41,684 bases of DNA. Source: Petroclostridium xylanilyticum (lineage in GTDB: Bacteria; Bacillota; Clostridia; SK-Y3). The notes below the pieces were generated by a model that worked only from the letters and a program-made list of their open reading frames with translations, was not told where the DNA came from and made no database searches. This document shows positions 20,364 through 29,063 of this stretch, in pieces. The position numbers and the translations under genes were made by a program. The stretch is from NCBI RefSeq assembly GCF_002252565.1, contig NZ_NPML01000025.1:1-41684 (forward strand), written 5' to 3'. How positions within the stretch are numbered: position 1 is the stretch's first letter; every line of letters starts with the position of its first letter.

Positions 20364-21965
20364 ATGTTCAGAAAAATATTCAGAACATTTAATTATTTAA
20401 AACTAAAATCACTAAATGATCAAAACTTAAAATTAAAAAACAATTCTAGAATAATTGAGAATATACCGGGTTCTATCCAGGATGTTAAAGAAAAATTACA
20501 ACAAATATTTTCGGATTGCAGCGACTTTGATTTGCGCGAGGTCGTATTAGGAGAAGAATTCCAGGTAAAAATTATAGTTGCATTTATAGATGGCCTTGTT
20601 AATAAGCAGTTGTTAAATAGCGATATATTCAAGCCATTAATGATAGAATCAAGAATAGCAAACTTAAATAAAGCTTTTAGCAGCAACACCATCATTCATA
20701 TATTAAAAGAAAATTTATTAAGTACATACCAGCTTGAAGAAATTAAAGATTTCAAACAAACAGTGGATGCCATACTTTCAGGGGATACCATTATTTATAT
20801 TGATGGAAAAACAACCGCTTTAAAAGTCGAGACAAGAGGGTGGGAAACAAGAGGAATTGAAGAACCGGATACTGAAGCGGTTGTACGTGGACCGAGAGAA
20901 GGATTTACTGAAACATTAAGAACAAATGCATCCCTCCTGCGCAGGAAGGTGAAAAATCCCAAGCTAAAATTTGAAATGATGAAATTGGGTGAACAGACCA
21001 ATACTGATGTATGCATCTGTTATATCAAAGGGATCGCAAATGAGGAGATCATAGAAACTGTTAGAAGAAGGCTAAAGAAAATAAAGACAGATGCTATTTT
21101 GGAATCAGGGTATATCGAAGAGTTTATAGAAGATGCACCCTTTTCACTATTTCCTACAGTAGGAAATAGTGAAAAGCCTGATGTAGTGGCTGCCAAGCTT
21201 TTAGAAGGGAGAGTAGCCATTCTTTGTGATGGTACTCCTTTTGTACTTACCGTTCCTTACTTGTTTATTGAATCAATACAGGCAAGTGAAGACTATTATT
21301 CAAGGTCATATTTTTCTTCTATGGTTAGATGGTTTAGAATATTAGCCTTTTTAATAGCCACTACACTTCCTGCCTCTTATGTAGCGTTAATTGCATTCCA
21401 CCAGGATGTAATTCCCTTTAAACTGCTGTTAACTATGGCAGCATCAAGAGAAGGGATCCCTTTTTCACCCTTTACCGAAGCATTCATTATGGGAATTGCT
21501 TTCGAACTGTTAAGAGAAGCGGGGGTCAGAATGCCAAGACCCATCGGCCAGGCTGTAAGCATCGTAGGTGCTCTGGTTCTTGGAGAGTCAGCAGTCAGGG
21601 CAGGCCTTGTCAGTAATCCGATGGTGATTGTTACCGCTATTACAGCCATTAGCGGTTTTATTATTCCTCCGATGGGAGGAGCCATGCCATTTTTCAGAAT
21701 CATTATGCTCATTGCAGCGAATATATTGGAGTTTATGGGACTGGCGTTAACCACTGCAGCATGTGTTATCCACATGTGTACGTTAAGGTCCTTTGGCGTG
21801 CCTTATATGGCTCCCTTTGCTCCTTTATCGGGAAGCGATTTAAAAGATACGCTTGTTAGAGTCCCCATCTGGGCCATGGTTACAAGACCAAGATCTTTAA
21901 CCTGGGAGAATACAGACAAGACCAAATATAGGATGAAAATAAATTTTAGAAAGAAAGAAGATTAA
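20364..21965 (+). CDS. GerA-family spore germination protein (A subunit, 533 aa)
   Basis: A-subunit type germinant receptor. The N-terminal soluble domain (~1-300) includes IDGLVNKQLL, RGPREGFTETLRTN and DVCICYIKGIANEEI; the C-terminal half has about five membrane spans with PRPIGQAVSIVGALVLGES. These proteins sit in the spore inner membrane and respond to nutrients with B and C subunits. No B or C gene adjoins it, so it is an orphan; partners may be elsewhere, or it may serve another late sporulation role. The ATG at 20364 follows AGGTGG by about 8 bases; an upstream GTG at 20352 lies inside that site. Confidence 0.9.
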   Translation: MFRKIFRTFNYLKLKSLNDQNLKLKNNSRIIENIPGSIQDVKEKLQQIFSDCSDFDLREVVLGEEFQVKIIVAFIDGLVNKQLLNSDIFKPLMIESRIANLNKAFSSNTIIHILKENLLSTYQLEEIKDFKQTVDAILSGDTIIYIDGKTTALKVETRGWETRGIEEPDTEAVVRGPREGFTETLRTNASLLRRKVKNPKLKFEMMKLGEQTNTDVCICYIKGIANEEIIETVRRRLKKIKTDAILESGYIEEFIEDAPFSLFPTVGNSEKPDVVAAKLLEGRVAILCDGTPFVLTVPYLFIESIQASEDYYSRSYFSSMVRWFRILAFLIATTLPASYVALIAFHQDVIPFKLLLTMAASREGIPFSPFTEAFIMGIAFELLREAGVRMPRPIGQAVSIVGALVLGESAVRAGLVSNPMVIVTAITAISGFIIPPMGGAMPFFRIIMLIAANILEFMGLALTTAACVIHMCTLRSFGVPYMAPFAPLSGSDLKDTLVRVPIWAMVTRPRSLTWENTDKTKYRMKINFRKKED

Positions 21966-22120
21966 CCTGTGGTCAATAGGATAAAAAAAGTTGAAATAAA
22001 GGTAACATCCAAAATTCGAAGGTCAGGATTGATTAAAAGCCCAACAAAACCTAAATAAAAGAGAAAATATCGTATACCTTCTTCGACCCTGATTATTTCA
22101 CGGATCAAGAAAAAAACAAA

Positions 22121-22153
22121 AAGAAACCGGTGCGTTTTGCTAACCGATTTCTT
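22121..22153. terminator. Hairpin between convergent gerA and glgB
   Basis: AAGAAACCGGT pairs with ACCGATTTCTT (one mismatch), loop 11 nt, with A-rich sequence to the left and TATATAAAA to the right. It plausibly ends both genes. The surrounding ~240 bp shows no other feature. Confidence 0.6.
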
Positions 22154-22205
22154 TATATAAAATTTATTTAAAAAAGAGGGAAAATGAAAAAAAATTAAAA
22201 TGATC

Positions 22206-24410
22206 TCATTCCTCAAATACAGGCTTAAATACTAACATGCCTAATGGTGGAATTCGGAGTGCCAGAGAATAGGGACGTCCGTTGCACGGAATCTCGTCAG
22301 CATGCAGTCCGCCACAGTTGCCTACATTACTTCCGCCATAAAATTCTGAATCACTATTCAATATTTCTTTATAGTACAAGTTAAACGGGGCACCAATACG
22401 ATAGTGTTCGTGTACTACAGGAGTAAAGTTGCATACAAACAATAGCATATCACGCCAATCTTTTCCTTTTCGAATGAAGGATATTATACTATGGTCCGCG
22501 TCATCACAGTTGATCCACTCAAAGCCGTCAAAACTGAAATCTACTTCATACAGAGCTTTCTCGGAGCGATATAATTTATTTAAATCCTTTACATAGTCCT
22601 GCATCTTCTTATGCATTTCGTAACCCAATAGATGCCAGTCAAGACTGTCGTAATATTTCCATTCTATAAACTGTCCAAACTCTCCTCCCATAAATAATAG
22701 CTTTTTACCCGGATGTGCATACTGATAGCCGTATGCAACTCTCAGTCCGGCAAATTTCTGCCAATAATCTCCCGGCATCTTGCTGAGCATGGAACATTTT
22801 CCGTGAACTACCTCATCGTGGGACAGTGGTAGGATAAAGTTTTCGGAAAAAGCGTACATCAAGCTAAAGGTTATCAAATTATGGTGATATTTTCTATAAA
22901 CCGAATCCATGCTCATGTATCTCAAAAAATCATTCATCCAACCCATATTCCACTTCATGCCGAAGCCCAGCCCTCCTATATAAGGCGGCTTCGATACCAG
23001 CGGCCAAGCAGTGGATTCTTCTGCAATCATCAAAATACCAGGATACTGCTGGTAAACGGCACTGTTTAAATCTCTTAAAAACTCTATAGCCTCAATATTC
23101 TCTCTACCCCCATACCGGTTGGGGACCCAATGCCCATCATGCTTTCCATAGTCAAGGTACAACATAGATGCAACGGCATCTACCCTTAACCCGTCTATAT
23201 GATATTTTTCAAACCAGAAAAATGCATTAGAGATCAAGAAGTTCTTCACTTCGTTTCTTCCATAGTTAAATATCATTGTTCCCCAATCAGGATGTTCACC
23301 CTGCCTGGGGTCTTCGTGCTCATATAATGCACTCCCGTCAAAACGGCGCAACCCGTGTTCGTCCCTCGGGAAATGGGCAGGGACCCAGTCCATGATCACT
23401 CCTATATTGTTCTGGTGACAGGTGTCTACAAGGTACATGAAATCTTCCGGCTTTCCATATCTCGGTGTAACTGCATAGTATCCTGTAACCTGATAACCCC
23501 AGGAACCATCATAAGGGTGTTCGGAAAGCGGTAAAAATTCTACGTGGGTATAACCCATCTCCTTTACATAGCTAACCAGTTTATCTGCTGCATCCTTATA
23601 GGATAGAAACCCGTTTTCATCCTGGGACGTTCTCATCCATGATCCCATATGTACCTCGTAAATGGCTACGGGCCTTTCCAGGTAATTGATATTTTTCCGC
23701 TCTTTCATCCATTTTTCATCGTTCCATTGATATTTATCTATGTTATAGACTATAGAGGCATTGTTAGGCCGCAGTTCTGAATAAAAGGCATAGGGATCGG
23801 CTTTTTTCAAAATATCTCCATTTTGTGCCTTTATTTCAAACTTATAGATCGTTCCCTCGGCGATACCGGGAATAAAAATCTCCCATACTCCTGATGATCC
23901 CAGGCTTCTCATGGGATTCTCACGGCCGTCCCACTGGTTAAAGTCCCCTACTACACTTACTCTCCTTGCACAGGGAGCCCAAACAGCAAAATAGATTCCC
24001 TGTACATTGTTTATAATCATAGGATGTGCACCTAATTTTTCATAAATATGCCTATTATCTCCTTTATTGAAAAGATATAAGTCATAGTCGGTAAGCACAG
24101 GTAAAAAGCTATAGGGATCATGTGTTATCCAATGGTTATCAAAATAATCGGTAATATCCAGCTGATATTCAAAAAAATTATCTCTGTCTTCCATCTCTAC
24201 TTCGTAAAAACCATCTTCATGAATCATTTCCATAGGATACTTTTTGCCAGGGTTATAATAATCTACAACGTATACTGTTCTCGCCCGTGGCAAAAAAGCC
24301 CGCACTACCATACCCTTATCATGCTTGTGCATACCCAGCACACTAAAAGGGTCACTGTGGTCGCTGTATATTATTCTATCAATATCATTTCTATCCACTG
24401 TAGCTCTCAA
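22206..24410 (-). CDS. glgB: 1,4-alpha-glucan branching enzyme
   Basis: GH13 branching enzyme that makes alpha-1,6 branches in glycogen. The N-terminal CBM48-like modules (DPFSVLGMHKH; YFAVWAPCARRVSVVGDFNQ) are followed by the GH13 barrel. The catalytic Asp is in GLRVDAVASMLYLDYG (around 410), the Glu in MIAEESTAW (around 463) and the Asp in LPLSHDEVVHGK (around 531). The length (~734 aa) is typical of two-module GlgB. The start chosen is TTG 24408-24410, 8 bases after GGAG; GTG 24417-24419 is too close. No other glycogen genes adjoin it. Products would be carbon stores, often used before sporulation. Confidence 0.95.
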   Translation of the reverse strand: MRATVDRNDIDRIIYSDHSDPFSVLGMHKHDKGMVVRAFLPRARTVYVVDYYNPGKKYPMEMIHEDGFYEVEMEDRDNFFEYQLDITDYFDNHWITHDPYSFLPVLTDYDLYLFNKGDNRHIYEKLGAHPMIINNVQGIYFAVWAPCARRVSVVGDFNQWDGRENPMRSLGSSGVWEIFIPGIAEGTIYKFEIKAQNGDILKKADPYAFYSELRPNNASIVYNIDKYQWNDEKWMKERKNINYLERPVAIYEVHMGSWMRTSQDENGFLSYKDAADKLVSYVKEMGYTHVEFLPLSEHPYDGSWGYQVTGYYAVTPRYGKPEDFMYLVDTCHQNNIGVIMDWVPAHFPRDEHGLRRFDGSALYEHEDPRQGEHPDWGTMIFNYGRNEVKNFLISNAFFWFEKYHIDGLRVDAVASMLYLDYGKHDGHWVPNRYGGRENIEAIEFLRDLNSAVYQQYPGILMIAEESTAWPLVSKPPYIGGLGFGMKWNMGWMNDFLRYMSMDSVYRKYHHNLITFSLMYAFSENFILPLSHDEVVHGKCSMLSKMPGDYWQKFAGLRVAYGYQYAHPGKKLLFMGGEFGQFIEWKYYDSLDWHLLGYEMHKKMQDYVKDLNKLYRSEKALYEVDFSFDGFEWINCDDADHSIISFIRKGKDWRDMLLFVCNFTPVVHEHYRIGAPFNLYYKEILNSDSEFYGGSNVGNCGGLHADEIPCNGRPYSLALRIPPLGMLVFKPVFEE

Positions 24411-24558
24411 ACATCCCACTCCTTTACAATTGTTAGTTTATTGCTCATATGTTGTATTTTATGCCTCTAGTATTATTAAGCATTTACTTCAATGTTATTA
24501 TTTCTGGACAAAAATTCCATTTACATTATATCCTTTTATTTCTATTCTTACAATCTTT

Positions 24559-25383
24559 TTAATAAAACACCTCCATTTTTTCATCCCGTTCGCTGTATCT
24601 TTCATATAAAAACACAAAAGAATATATCTTAAGTATAGTCGTAAAAATGCTTGTCAATACAACGCCTGCCCATAAGAGCCCTGAGTTTAGCGGATTAGTA
24701 GATTGGTAAAGAAGTTTAAATGCATATACATTAATAAATATCAGTCCGAAAAAATTCACAAGCAACAAAAGTGAGAATAAAAGCAACTTCCAGCAGCTAT
24801 CATTTACCACTTTATTCGATCGTTTAAACGCGCTGAATATGTTTTTAGTCACTAAAAAAATCCCCGGGTACCAGAAGGTTATATATAAAGTGAAAAGGAG
24901 AATTCCAAATAAGATGAAAATTAGAGTTACAATCCATAATACGATAGCAGGAATAAAAAGTGATTCTTGCCCTGATAAAAGAGGGATCACAATTAATGCT
25001 GAGGGAATAGAAATAATTCCGATAGACATCAAAAAGATTACAAACAGAGGAATCCACAATATAAGGCTGGCTAATGTAAGAAAATAATACTGTAAAATTC
25101 CTTTCCCAAAATCTTGTAAGTATATTTTCCTATTTTGGACACAGTTCGCAATAAAATAGTAAAAAATCGATAGAAATAAAGAACTGATGAGGTATACTGT
25201 AATTGCTCTTTTTGTTTCACTAAAAAAAGCGCTTTTTATGAATTCAATCTCTGTCATCTTATCTATATCCGGAATCATCACCTTTCTATTATAATACATG
25301 ATAAAGAATACTGAAGTCGAGTATAGGATATGGATGAAAATAATGATAAGATGCTTTCTCAATATTTCTAAGACTTTCTTCAA
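24559..25383 (-). CDS. Hypothetical polytopic membrane protein (274 aa)
   Basis: About six membrane spans (residues ~12-30, 60-80, 95-125, 128-175, 195-225, 235-262), with a basic loop AFKRSNKVVND between the later spans and a charged C-terminus (RYSERDEKMEVF). The layout recalls the membrane part of large DUF/GdpD-membrane-type proteins in Firmicutes, but no family is secure. It is on the same strand as glgB and the BsuPI protein, separated by over 100 bp on each side, so it may be monocistronic. Function unknown. Confidence 0.6.
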   Translation of the reverse strand: MKKVLEILRKHLIIIFIHILYSTSVFFIMYYNRKVMIPDIDKMTEIEFIKSAFFSETKRAITVYLISSLFLSIFYYFIANCVQNRKIYLQDFGKGILQYYFLTLASLILWIPLFVIFLMSIGIISIPSALIVIPLLSGQESLFIPAIVLWIVTLIFILFGILLFTLYITFWYPGIFLVTKNIFSAFKRSNKVVNDSCWKLLLFSLLLLVNFFGLIFINVYAFKLLYQSTNPLNSGLLWAGVVLTSIFTTILKIYSFVFLYERYSERDEKMEVFY

Positions 25384-25500
25384 TATGATTCCTCCTCCAG
25401 TTTTCCGATAATTTTACCCCTCCTGCTTTTACTTTTACTTTACCATTTTATACCCATATAATCAACAAAAAACAAAATAAATCTCCTTATAATATAATTG

Positions 25501-25527
25501 TACCCCAGTACCTCAGGTACTAGGGTA
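25501..25527 (-). terminator. Hairpin at end of BsuPI-domain gene
   Basis: TACCCCAGTACC (25501-25512) pairs with GGTACTAGGGTA (25516-25527) with one mismatch and a 3-nt loop. The stop codon lies in the stem. Only a weak AT-rich tail follows on the minus strand. Confidence 0.5.
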
Positions 25528-25981
25528 TAATTGTAACGGGCATGGAGAATTTAATCTGTTTTAACTCCTTTGCTGCATTCCAGCCTTCTACTATATAGAA
25601 TCCTGATTCAATTTCTTTCGGAATGTTCCATATCACTGAATATACCTTGCTTTCCCCGGAGTTCAAGGTGATACTTTCAGCTATCGGGGTAAAAAATTTA
25701 TCTTTTGACCATCTCCATATTTCTCTGCCAGTCTGATTCTTGACTATAAATTCATATCGTTGACTGGTATCATATTGAAGAGTTACAGGCAGGGGGCCGA
25801 GATTTATCTTTATCAACATTATCTTGATAAGATTATTTTTCTTAAATTTGTTATTATTAATGATGAGTGATTCATATAATTCCTCATCGGTCATAGTAGC
25901 TTTATATTGTGGGTTTGCGGATAAACTCGACAAGTTTATGTACTTTACAGGCATATGTATTATAAACATCTCCCCTCTCAC
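25520..25981 (-). CDS. BsuPI-domain protein (intracellular proteinase inhibitor-like, up to 153 aa)
   Basis: Residues ~60-150 match the BsuPI beta-sandwich pattern: LPVTLQYDTSQRYEFIVKN, then GREIWRWSKDKFFT, ITLNSGESKVYSVIWNIP and GFYIVEGW. The founding member inhibits the major intracellular serine protease of Bacillus; many relatives are uncharacterised. No signal peptide is obvious. The N-terminal ~55 residues are not family-typical. The start is uncertain: GTG 25979-25981 lies in the ribosome-site sequence GAGAGGGGAG, and the ATG four codons later is only 2 bases beyond it. Confidence 0.75.
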   Translation of the reverse strand: MRGEMFIIHMPVKYINLSSLSANPQYKATMTDEELYESLIINNNKFKKNNLIKIMLIKINLGPLPVTLQYDTSQRYEFIVKNQTGREIWRWSKDKFFTPIAESITLNSGESKVYSVIWNIPKEIESGFYIVEGWNAAKELKQIKFSMPVTIIP

Positions 25982-26043
25982 CCGGATTCCATGACCTTAC
26001 CGTCATAGAATCCGGGCTATATATGCAACCCGAGTCATATATA
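25981..26043 (-). promoter_or_regulatory. Two adjacent hairpins before the BsuPI-domain gene
   Basis: A 15-bp stem (25981-25995 with 26002-26016, one mismatch, CCCGGATTC arms) and an 8-bp stem (TATATATG with CATATATA, 26018-26043). The larger one ends immediately before the ribosome site of the gene at 25520-25981. It may terminate the DUF1659/DUF2922 transcript or control translation of the next gene; no U-tract is present. Confidence 0.5.
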
Positions 26044-26072
26044 ATTATTATATGAGAGAGGACACAAAGGTG

Positions 26073-26291
26073 TTACACTAATTGTAACTCAGTGGTTTCT
26101 TTGCTGATAATTCTTGCACCGGCAACCTGTATTACATCACCACCACTGGTCTTAAATATATTCTTTGCTATAATAGTATCCATCGCAGCTTTTACTTCTG
26201 CCGGACTTAAATCAGTTTTTGGGTCATTCAGGGAAATAGTAAAGTTCTTTTGTCCCTCATTTGTAAAAACCATTTCTAAAACCTGTGCCAA
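26073..26291 (-). CDS. DUF2922 family protein (72 aa)
   Basis: A small protein starting AQVLEMVFTNEGQKNFTISL, with DPKTDLSPAEVKAAMDTIIA, as in the DUF2922 family of Firmicutes. Function unknown. The start is taken as TTG 26289-26291, 8 bases after GGAGG; the GTG three codons upstream lies in that spacing. It is cotranscribed with the DUF1659 gene, 47 bp upstream, an arrangement that is common and conserved in Clostridia and bacilli. Confidence 0.9.
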   Translation of the reverse strand: MAQVLEMVFTNEGQKNFTISLNDPKTDLSPAEVKAAMDTIIAKNIFKTSGGDVIQVAGARIISKETTELQLV

Positions 26292-26338
26292 GTGTTTCAC
26301 CTCCTTCCACTGAAGTTAAGATTGAGATTAAAACAATA

Positions 26339-26563
26339 CTATGCATTCATCAATTCTTCTTCATTGATCCTTACAATGCTGGATACCGGATGCTGCTGCA
26401 GAGCAGAAATAGCTTGTGCCACATCCATTACATCCTGGTTGGTAGCTGATGGTTTAATACTGTTTAAGGACTTTGTCCTGATAATGGCTTTACCGTTTTC
26501 ATCGGTTCCAACTCTTAACTTAAGCTGTAATCGGCTGTCTAAAGGATTTGCCAACACCGGCAT
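26339..26563 (-). CDS. DUF1659 family protein (74 aa)
   Basis: Begins MPVLANPLDSRLQLKLRVG, followed by DENGKAIIRTKSLNSIKPSA, matching DUF1659, the usual partner of DUF2922. ATG 26561-26563 lies 8 bases after GGAGG. Function unknown; both proteins are small, soluble and conserved in spore-formers. The 500 bp upstream separate it from the divergent ATP synthase operon. Confidence 0.9.
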   Translation of the reverse strand: MPVLANPLDSRLQLKLRVGTDENGKAIIRTKSLNSIKPSATNQDVMDVAQAISALQQHPVSSIVRINEEELMNA

Positions 26564-26731
26564 GTTCTTCACCTCCCTTCTTACAGTATATAGATAGCAA
26601 AATAGATAATTATTTACCCACGATAACCTAAAATTTTAAAATAATTTTTGATCGATAAAAAAATAAATATCTATCTTATAATAACCAATGGTTTCCCATT
26701 AAAAATATGGAAATTTGCCTTTTATTTAAAT

Positions 26732-26760
26732 TTGACATTTAATTAACAAAGGTATAAAAT
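26732..26760 (+). promoter_or_regulatory. Strong sigma-A promoter upstream of the atp operon
   Basis: TTGACA (26732-26737), 17-bp spacer, TAAAAT (26755-26760): near consensus, reading toward the ATP synthase genes. Transcription would begin near 26767, giving a leader of about 335 nt before atpB. Confidence 0.7.
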
Positions 26761-26798
26761 AAATACATATGCGCTTTAAATGATTAACAATATAAAAT

Positions 26799-26839
26799 AA
26801 GGGTGTCTTTGAGCGGTATCTATGCTTAAAGACACCCTT
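26799..26839 (+). promoter_or_regulatory. Leader hairpin of the atp operon, or short RNA
   Basis: AAGGGTGTCTTT (26799-26810) pairs perfectly with AAAGACACCCTT (26828-26839), with a 17-nt loop. It begins about 32 nt after the predicted transcription start, and TTTTTT occurs 11 nt past the stem. It may be an attenuator or the end of a small RNA. The rest of 26840-27101 shows nothing recognisable. Confidence 0.55.
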
Positions 26840-27101
26840 GTCGTAGTTAATTTTTTACAACGGCTCACAATCGGAGGATTACTATAATCTGATGATTGTT
26901 TTATATAGATTTTATTTTAAAATAACTAGATTTTATTTAATCGTTTCTCATATTCGTGTACTGTGATACACATAATAAGTATTAAATGACAATAATGAGT
27001 AATGAATAGTTGATTGACAACACAACTTTATTTTAAAAATTCCTGTTCATTACTGTGCGTATGCTGGTTTCCTTAGTGTTAAGGAAAGGAAGTGAAAAGT
27101 A

Positions 27102-27788
27102 TTGGAGCATAACTTACAAAGTGAAATTATGGAAAAACTTCAACCACATGTGATATTTAAAATACCTGTCTTTGGAGGTATTGGTGTAACGGACGCAGTA
27201 GTGGTGACATGGATCATAATGTTGTTTCTTGTATTATCTTCCATTCTGCTGGTCCGGAATTTCAAAACCGTGCCAACAGGTACTCAAAATGTTATTGAAG
27301 TTTTGGTGGATACCTTAAATAACTTCATAAAAGGAATCATTGGCCACCAATGGAGGGTATTTGCCCCATATTTGGGTACTGTAGCATTATACCTCATTGT
27401 GGCAAATACCATTTCTATTTTTGGTTTTACACCACCTACAAAGGATTTAAATGTTACTGCTGCATTGTCAATTATGACAATTGCAATTGTAATAGGAGCA
27501 GGCATTCGCTTTAAAGGTCTTAGAGGCTGGTTAAATAGTTTTAAGGAACCTATTCCAGTTATTCTACCTATGAAGATTCTTGAACTTTTTGTTCGGCCTC
27601 TCTCTTTGTCCATGCGGTTATTCGGGAATATTCTTGGTAGTTATGTCATTATGGAACTGTTATACCAGGTAATTCCTATTGCAGTACCAGCCGTACTGAG
27701 TATTTATTTTGATATTTTTGATGGGCTGATTCAAATGGTAGTTTTTGTATTTCTATCAGCATTATTTATTAGAGAAGCAATTGAATAG
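27102..27788 (+). CDS. atpB: ATP synthase Fo subunit a
   Basis: Membrane channel subunit passing ions to the c-ring. About five to six spans; the essential arginine is in [12 protein letters not shown] near residue 170, followed by the family-typical C-terminal helix region ([20 protein letters not shown]). The start is TTG 27102-27104 after AAGGAAG. The 228-aa length is normal. First gene of an eight-gene operon; no atpI gene precedes it. Confidence 0.95.
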   Translation: MEHNLQSEIMEKLQPHVIFKIPVFGGIGVTDAVVVTWIIMLFLVLSSILLVRNFKTVPTGTQNVIEVLVDTLNNFIKGIIGHQWRVFAPYLGTVALYLIVANTISIFGFTPPTKDLNVTAALSIMTIAIVIGAGIRFKGLRGWLNSFKEPIPVILPMKILELFVRPLSLSMRLFGNILGSYVIMELLYQVIPIAVPAVLSIYFDIFDGLIQMVVFVFLSALFIREAIE

Positions 27789-27799
27789 GAGGTTTTATT

Positions 27800-28021
27800 A
27801 TGAATTTAGTAGCATTAGCAGCAGGTATTGCTGTGTTAACAGGTATAGGAGCCGGTATAGGTATAGGAATCGCAACTTCCAAAGCAACTGAAGCTATAGC
27901 AAGACAACCGGAAGCAAAAGATGAAATAAATAAAACACTTTTACTGGGTAGTGCTTTGGCTGAAGCAACTGCGATTTATGGACTTGTTATCGCGATATTG
28001 ATCATACTTTTCTTCAGATAA
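27800..28021 (+). CDS. atpE: ATP synthase Fo subunit c
   Basis: The 73-residue hairpin of two membrane helices joined by the loop ARQPEAKDE. The ion-binding carboxylate is E55 in [11 protein letters not shown]. Residues that bind Na+ in sodium-type c-rings (Gln in helix 1, Ser/Thr directly after the Glu) are Ile22 and Ala56 here, so proton coupling is favoured. GGAGG precedes the ATG, as expected for the most highly translated subunit. Confidence 0.95.
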   Translation: MNLVALAAGIAVLTGIGAGIGIGIATSKATEAIARQPEAKDEINKTLLLGSALAEATAIYGLVIAILIILFFR

Positions 28022-28037
28022 TGGGAGTGATTAATAA

Positions 28038-28520
28038 ATGGTAGAACTTAATTCTCAGCTTTTTTTCATTATTATAAATATTTTGATACTTTACTTTTTG
28101 CTCAAAAAGTTTCTGTTCAAACCTGTCACGGAATTTATGGAAAACAGGACAAAAAGTATTCAAAATGATCTTAATGATGCAAACAATAAAGTTAAAGAAG
28201 CTGAAAACTTAAAAAAACAATATGAAGAAATGTTAAAGTCCGCTCATAGTAAGACCAACGAAATTATACAGGCTGCAAGAGAGAATGCAAATAAGGAATA
28301 TGAACAGATCCTTCAGCAGGCTCGACAGGACGCTGAAGAAATTATTAGAAGAGCGAATGAGTCCATTGAGCTTGAGCGTCAAAAGGTTATGAAAGAGATG
28401 AGAAATGAGATAACAAGTCTTGCTTTTGCAGCAGCTTCAAAGATAGTACAAAAGAATATGGACACTGAAACTAATAAAAAGATTATAGAAAATTTTTTAG
28501 ATGAAGCAGGTGTAGCTTAA
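28038..28520 (+). CDS. atpF: ATP synthase Fo subunit b
   Basis: Peripheral stalk subunit: one N-terminal membrane helix (LFFIIINILILYFLL) and a long charged coiled coil to the C-terminus, 160 aa. Its TAA overlaps the atpH ATG by one base (TAATG), indicating translational coupling. Confidence 0.95.
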   Translation: MVELNSQLFFIIINILILYFLLKKFLFKPVTEFMENRTKSIQNDLNDANNKVKEAENLKKQYEEMLKSAHSKTNEIIQAARENANKEYEQILQQARQDAEEIIRRANESIELERQKVMKEMRNEITSLAFAAASKIVQKNMDTETNKKIIENFLDEAGVA

Positions 28521-29056
28521 TGAACCGTATTTCAAAGAGGTATGCACAGGCGTTGTTTCAGGTTGCATTGGATAAAAATTCTTTAGACTCCTATGAACAA
28601 CAGTTAAAAGAGTGTATTAATATTATTCATAGTAGCGAAGCTATATACCAAATATTGTCCAATCCTGAAAATAGTTACACAATGAAGACCAACCTTATAG
28701 ATCGTTTGTTTGGTAGCAGTGTAGAGAGAAACATTATTAATTTACTTAAGCTTTTAATTGATAAAGAAAGGCTGGATATTCTTACTGAAATATTGATTGA
28801 ATATAGCAAGGAAATGCGGTTACGTATGAAATCTCTGGATGTTACCGCTATTTCTGCTTTTCCACTTCAGTCAGACGAAATTAACAGCATTAAATCAAAA
28901 TTAAAAAATAAGTATAACGTTTCGGAGATTAATTTGGTTTGTGAGGTTGACCAGAACCTTATTGGAGGCTTTAAACTTATTATAGGAAATGAAGTTATTG
29001 ATAGTAGTGTAAAAGGCATAATGGATGCAATGAAAAATCAGGTTATGTCGAGGTGA
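28520..29056 (+). CDS. atpH: ATP synthase F1 subunit delta
   Basis: The 178-residue delta (OSCP) subunit joining the b stalk to the alpha N-termini. It starts ISKRYAQALFQVALDK, and its C-terminal part has the typical VCEVDQNLIGGFKLIIGNEVIDSSVKG run. Coupled to atpF by a one-base overlap and 7 bp before atpA. Confidence 0.95.
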   Translation: MNRISKRYAQALFQVALDKNSLDSYEQQLKECINIIHSSEAIYQILSNPENSYTMKTNLIDRLFGSSVERNIINLLKLLIDKERLDILTEILIEYSKEMRLRMKSLDVTAISAFPLQSDEINSIKSKLKNKYNVSEINLVCEVDQNLIGGFKLIIGNEVIDSSVKGIMDAMKNQVMSR

Positions 29057-29063
29057 ATAATGT

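Noticed and set aside
21962-22216. 84-codon hydrophobic minus-strand frame between gerA and glgB
   Set aside because: No ribosome site, Phe/Ile content typical of AT-rich noncoding DNA, and it contains the intergenic hairpin.
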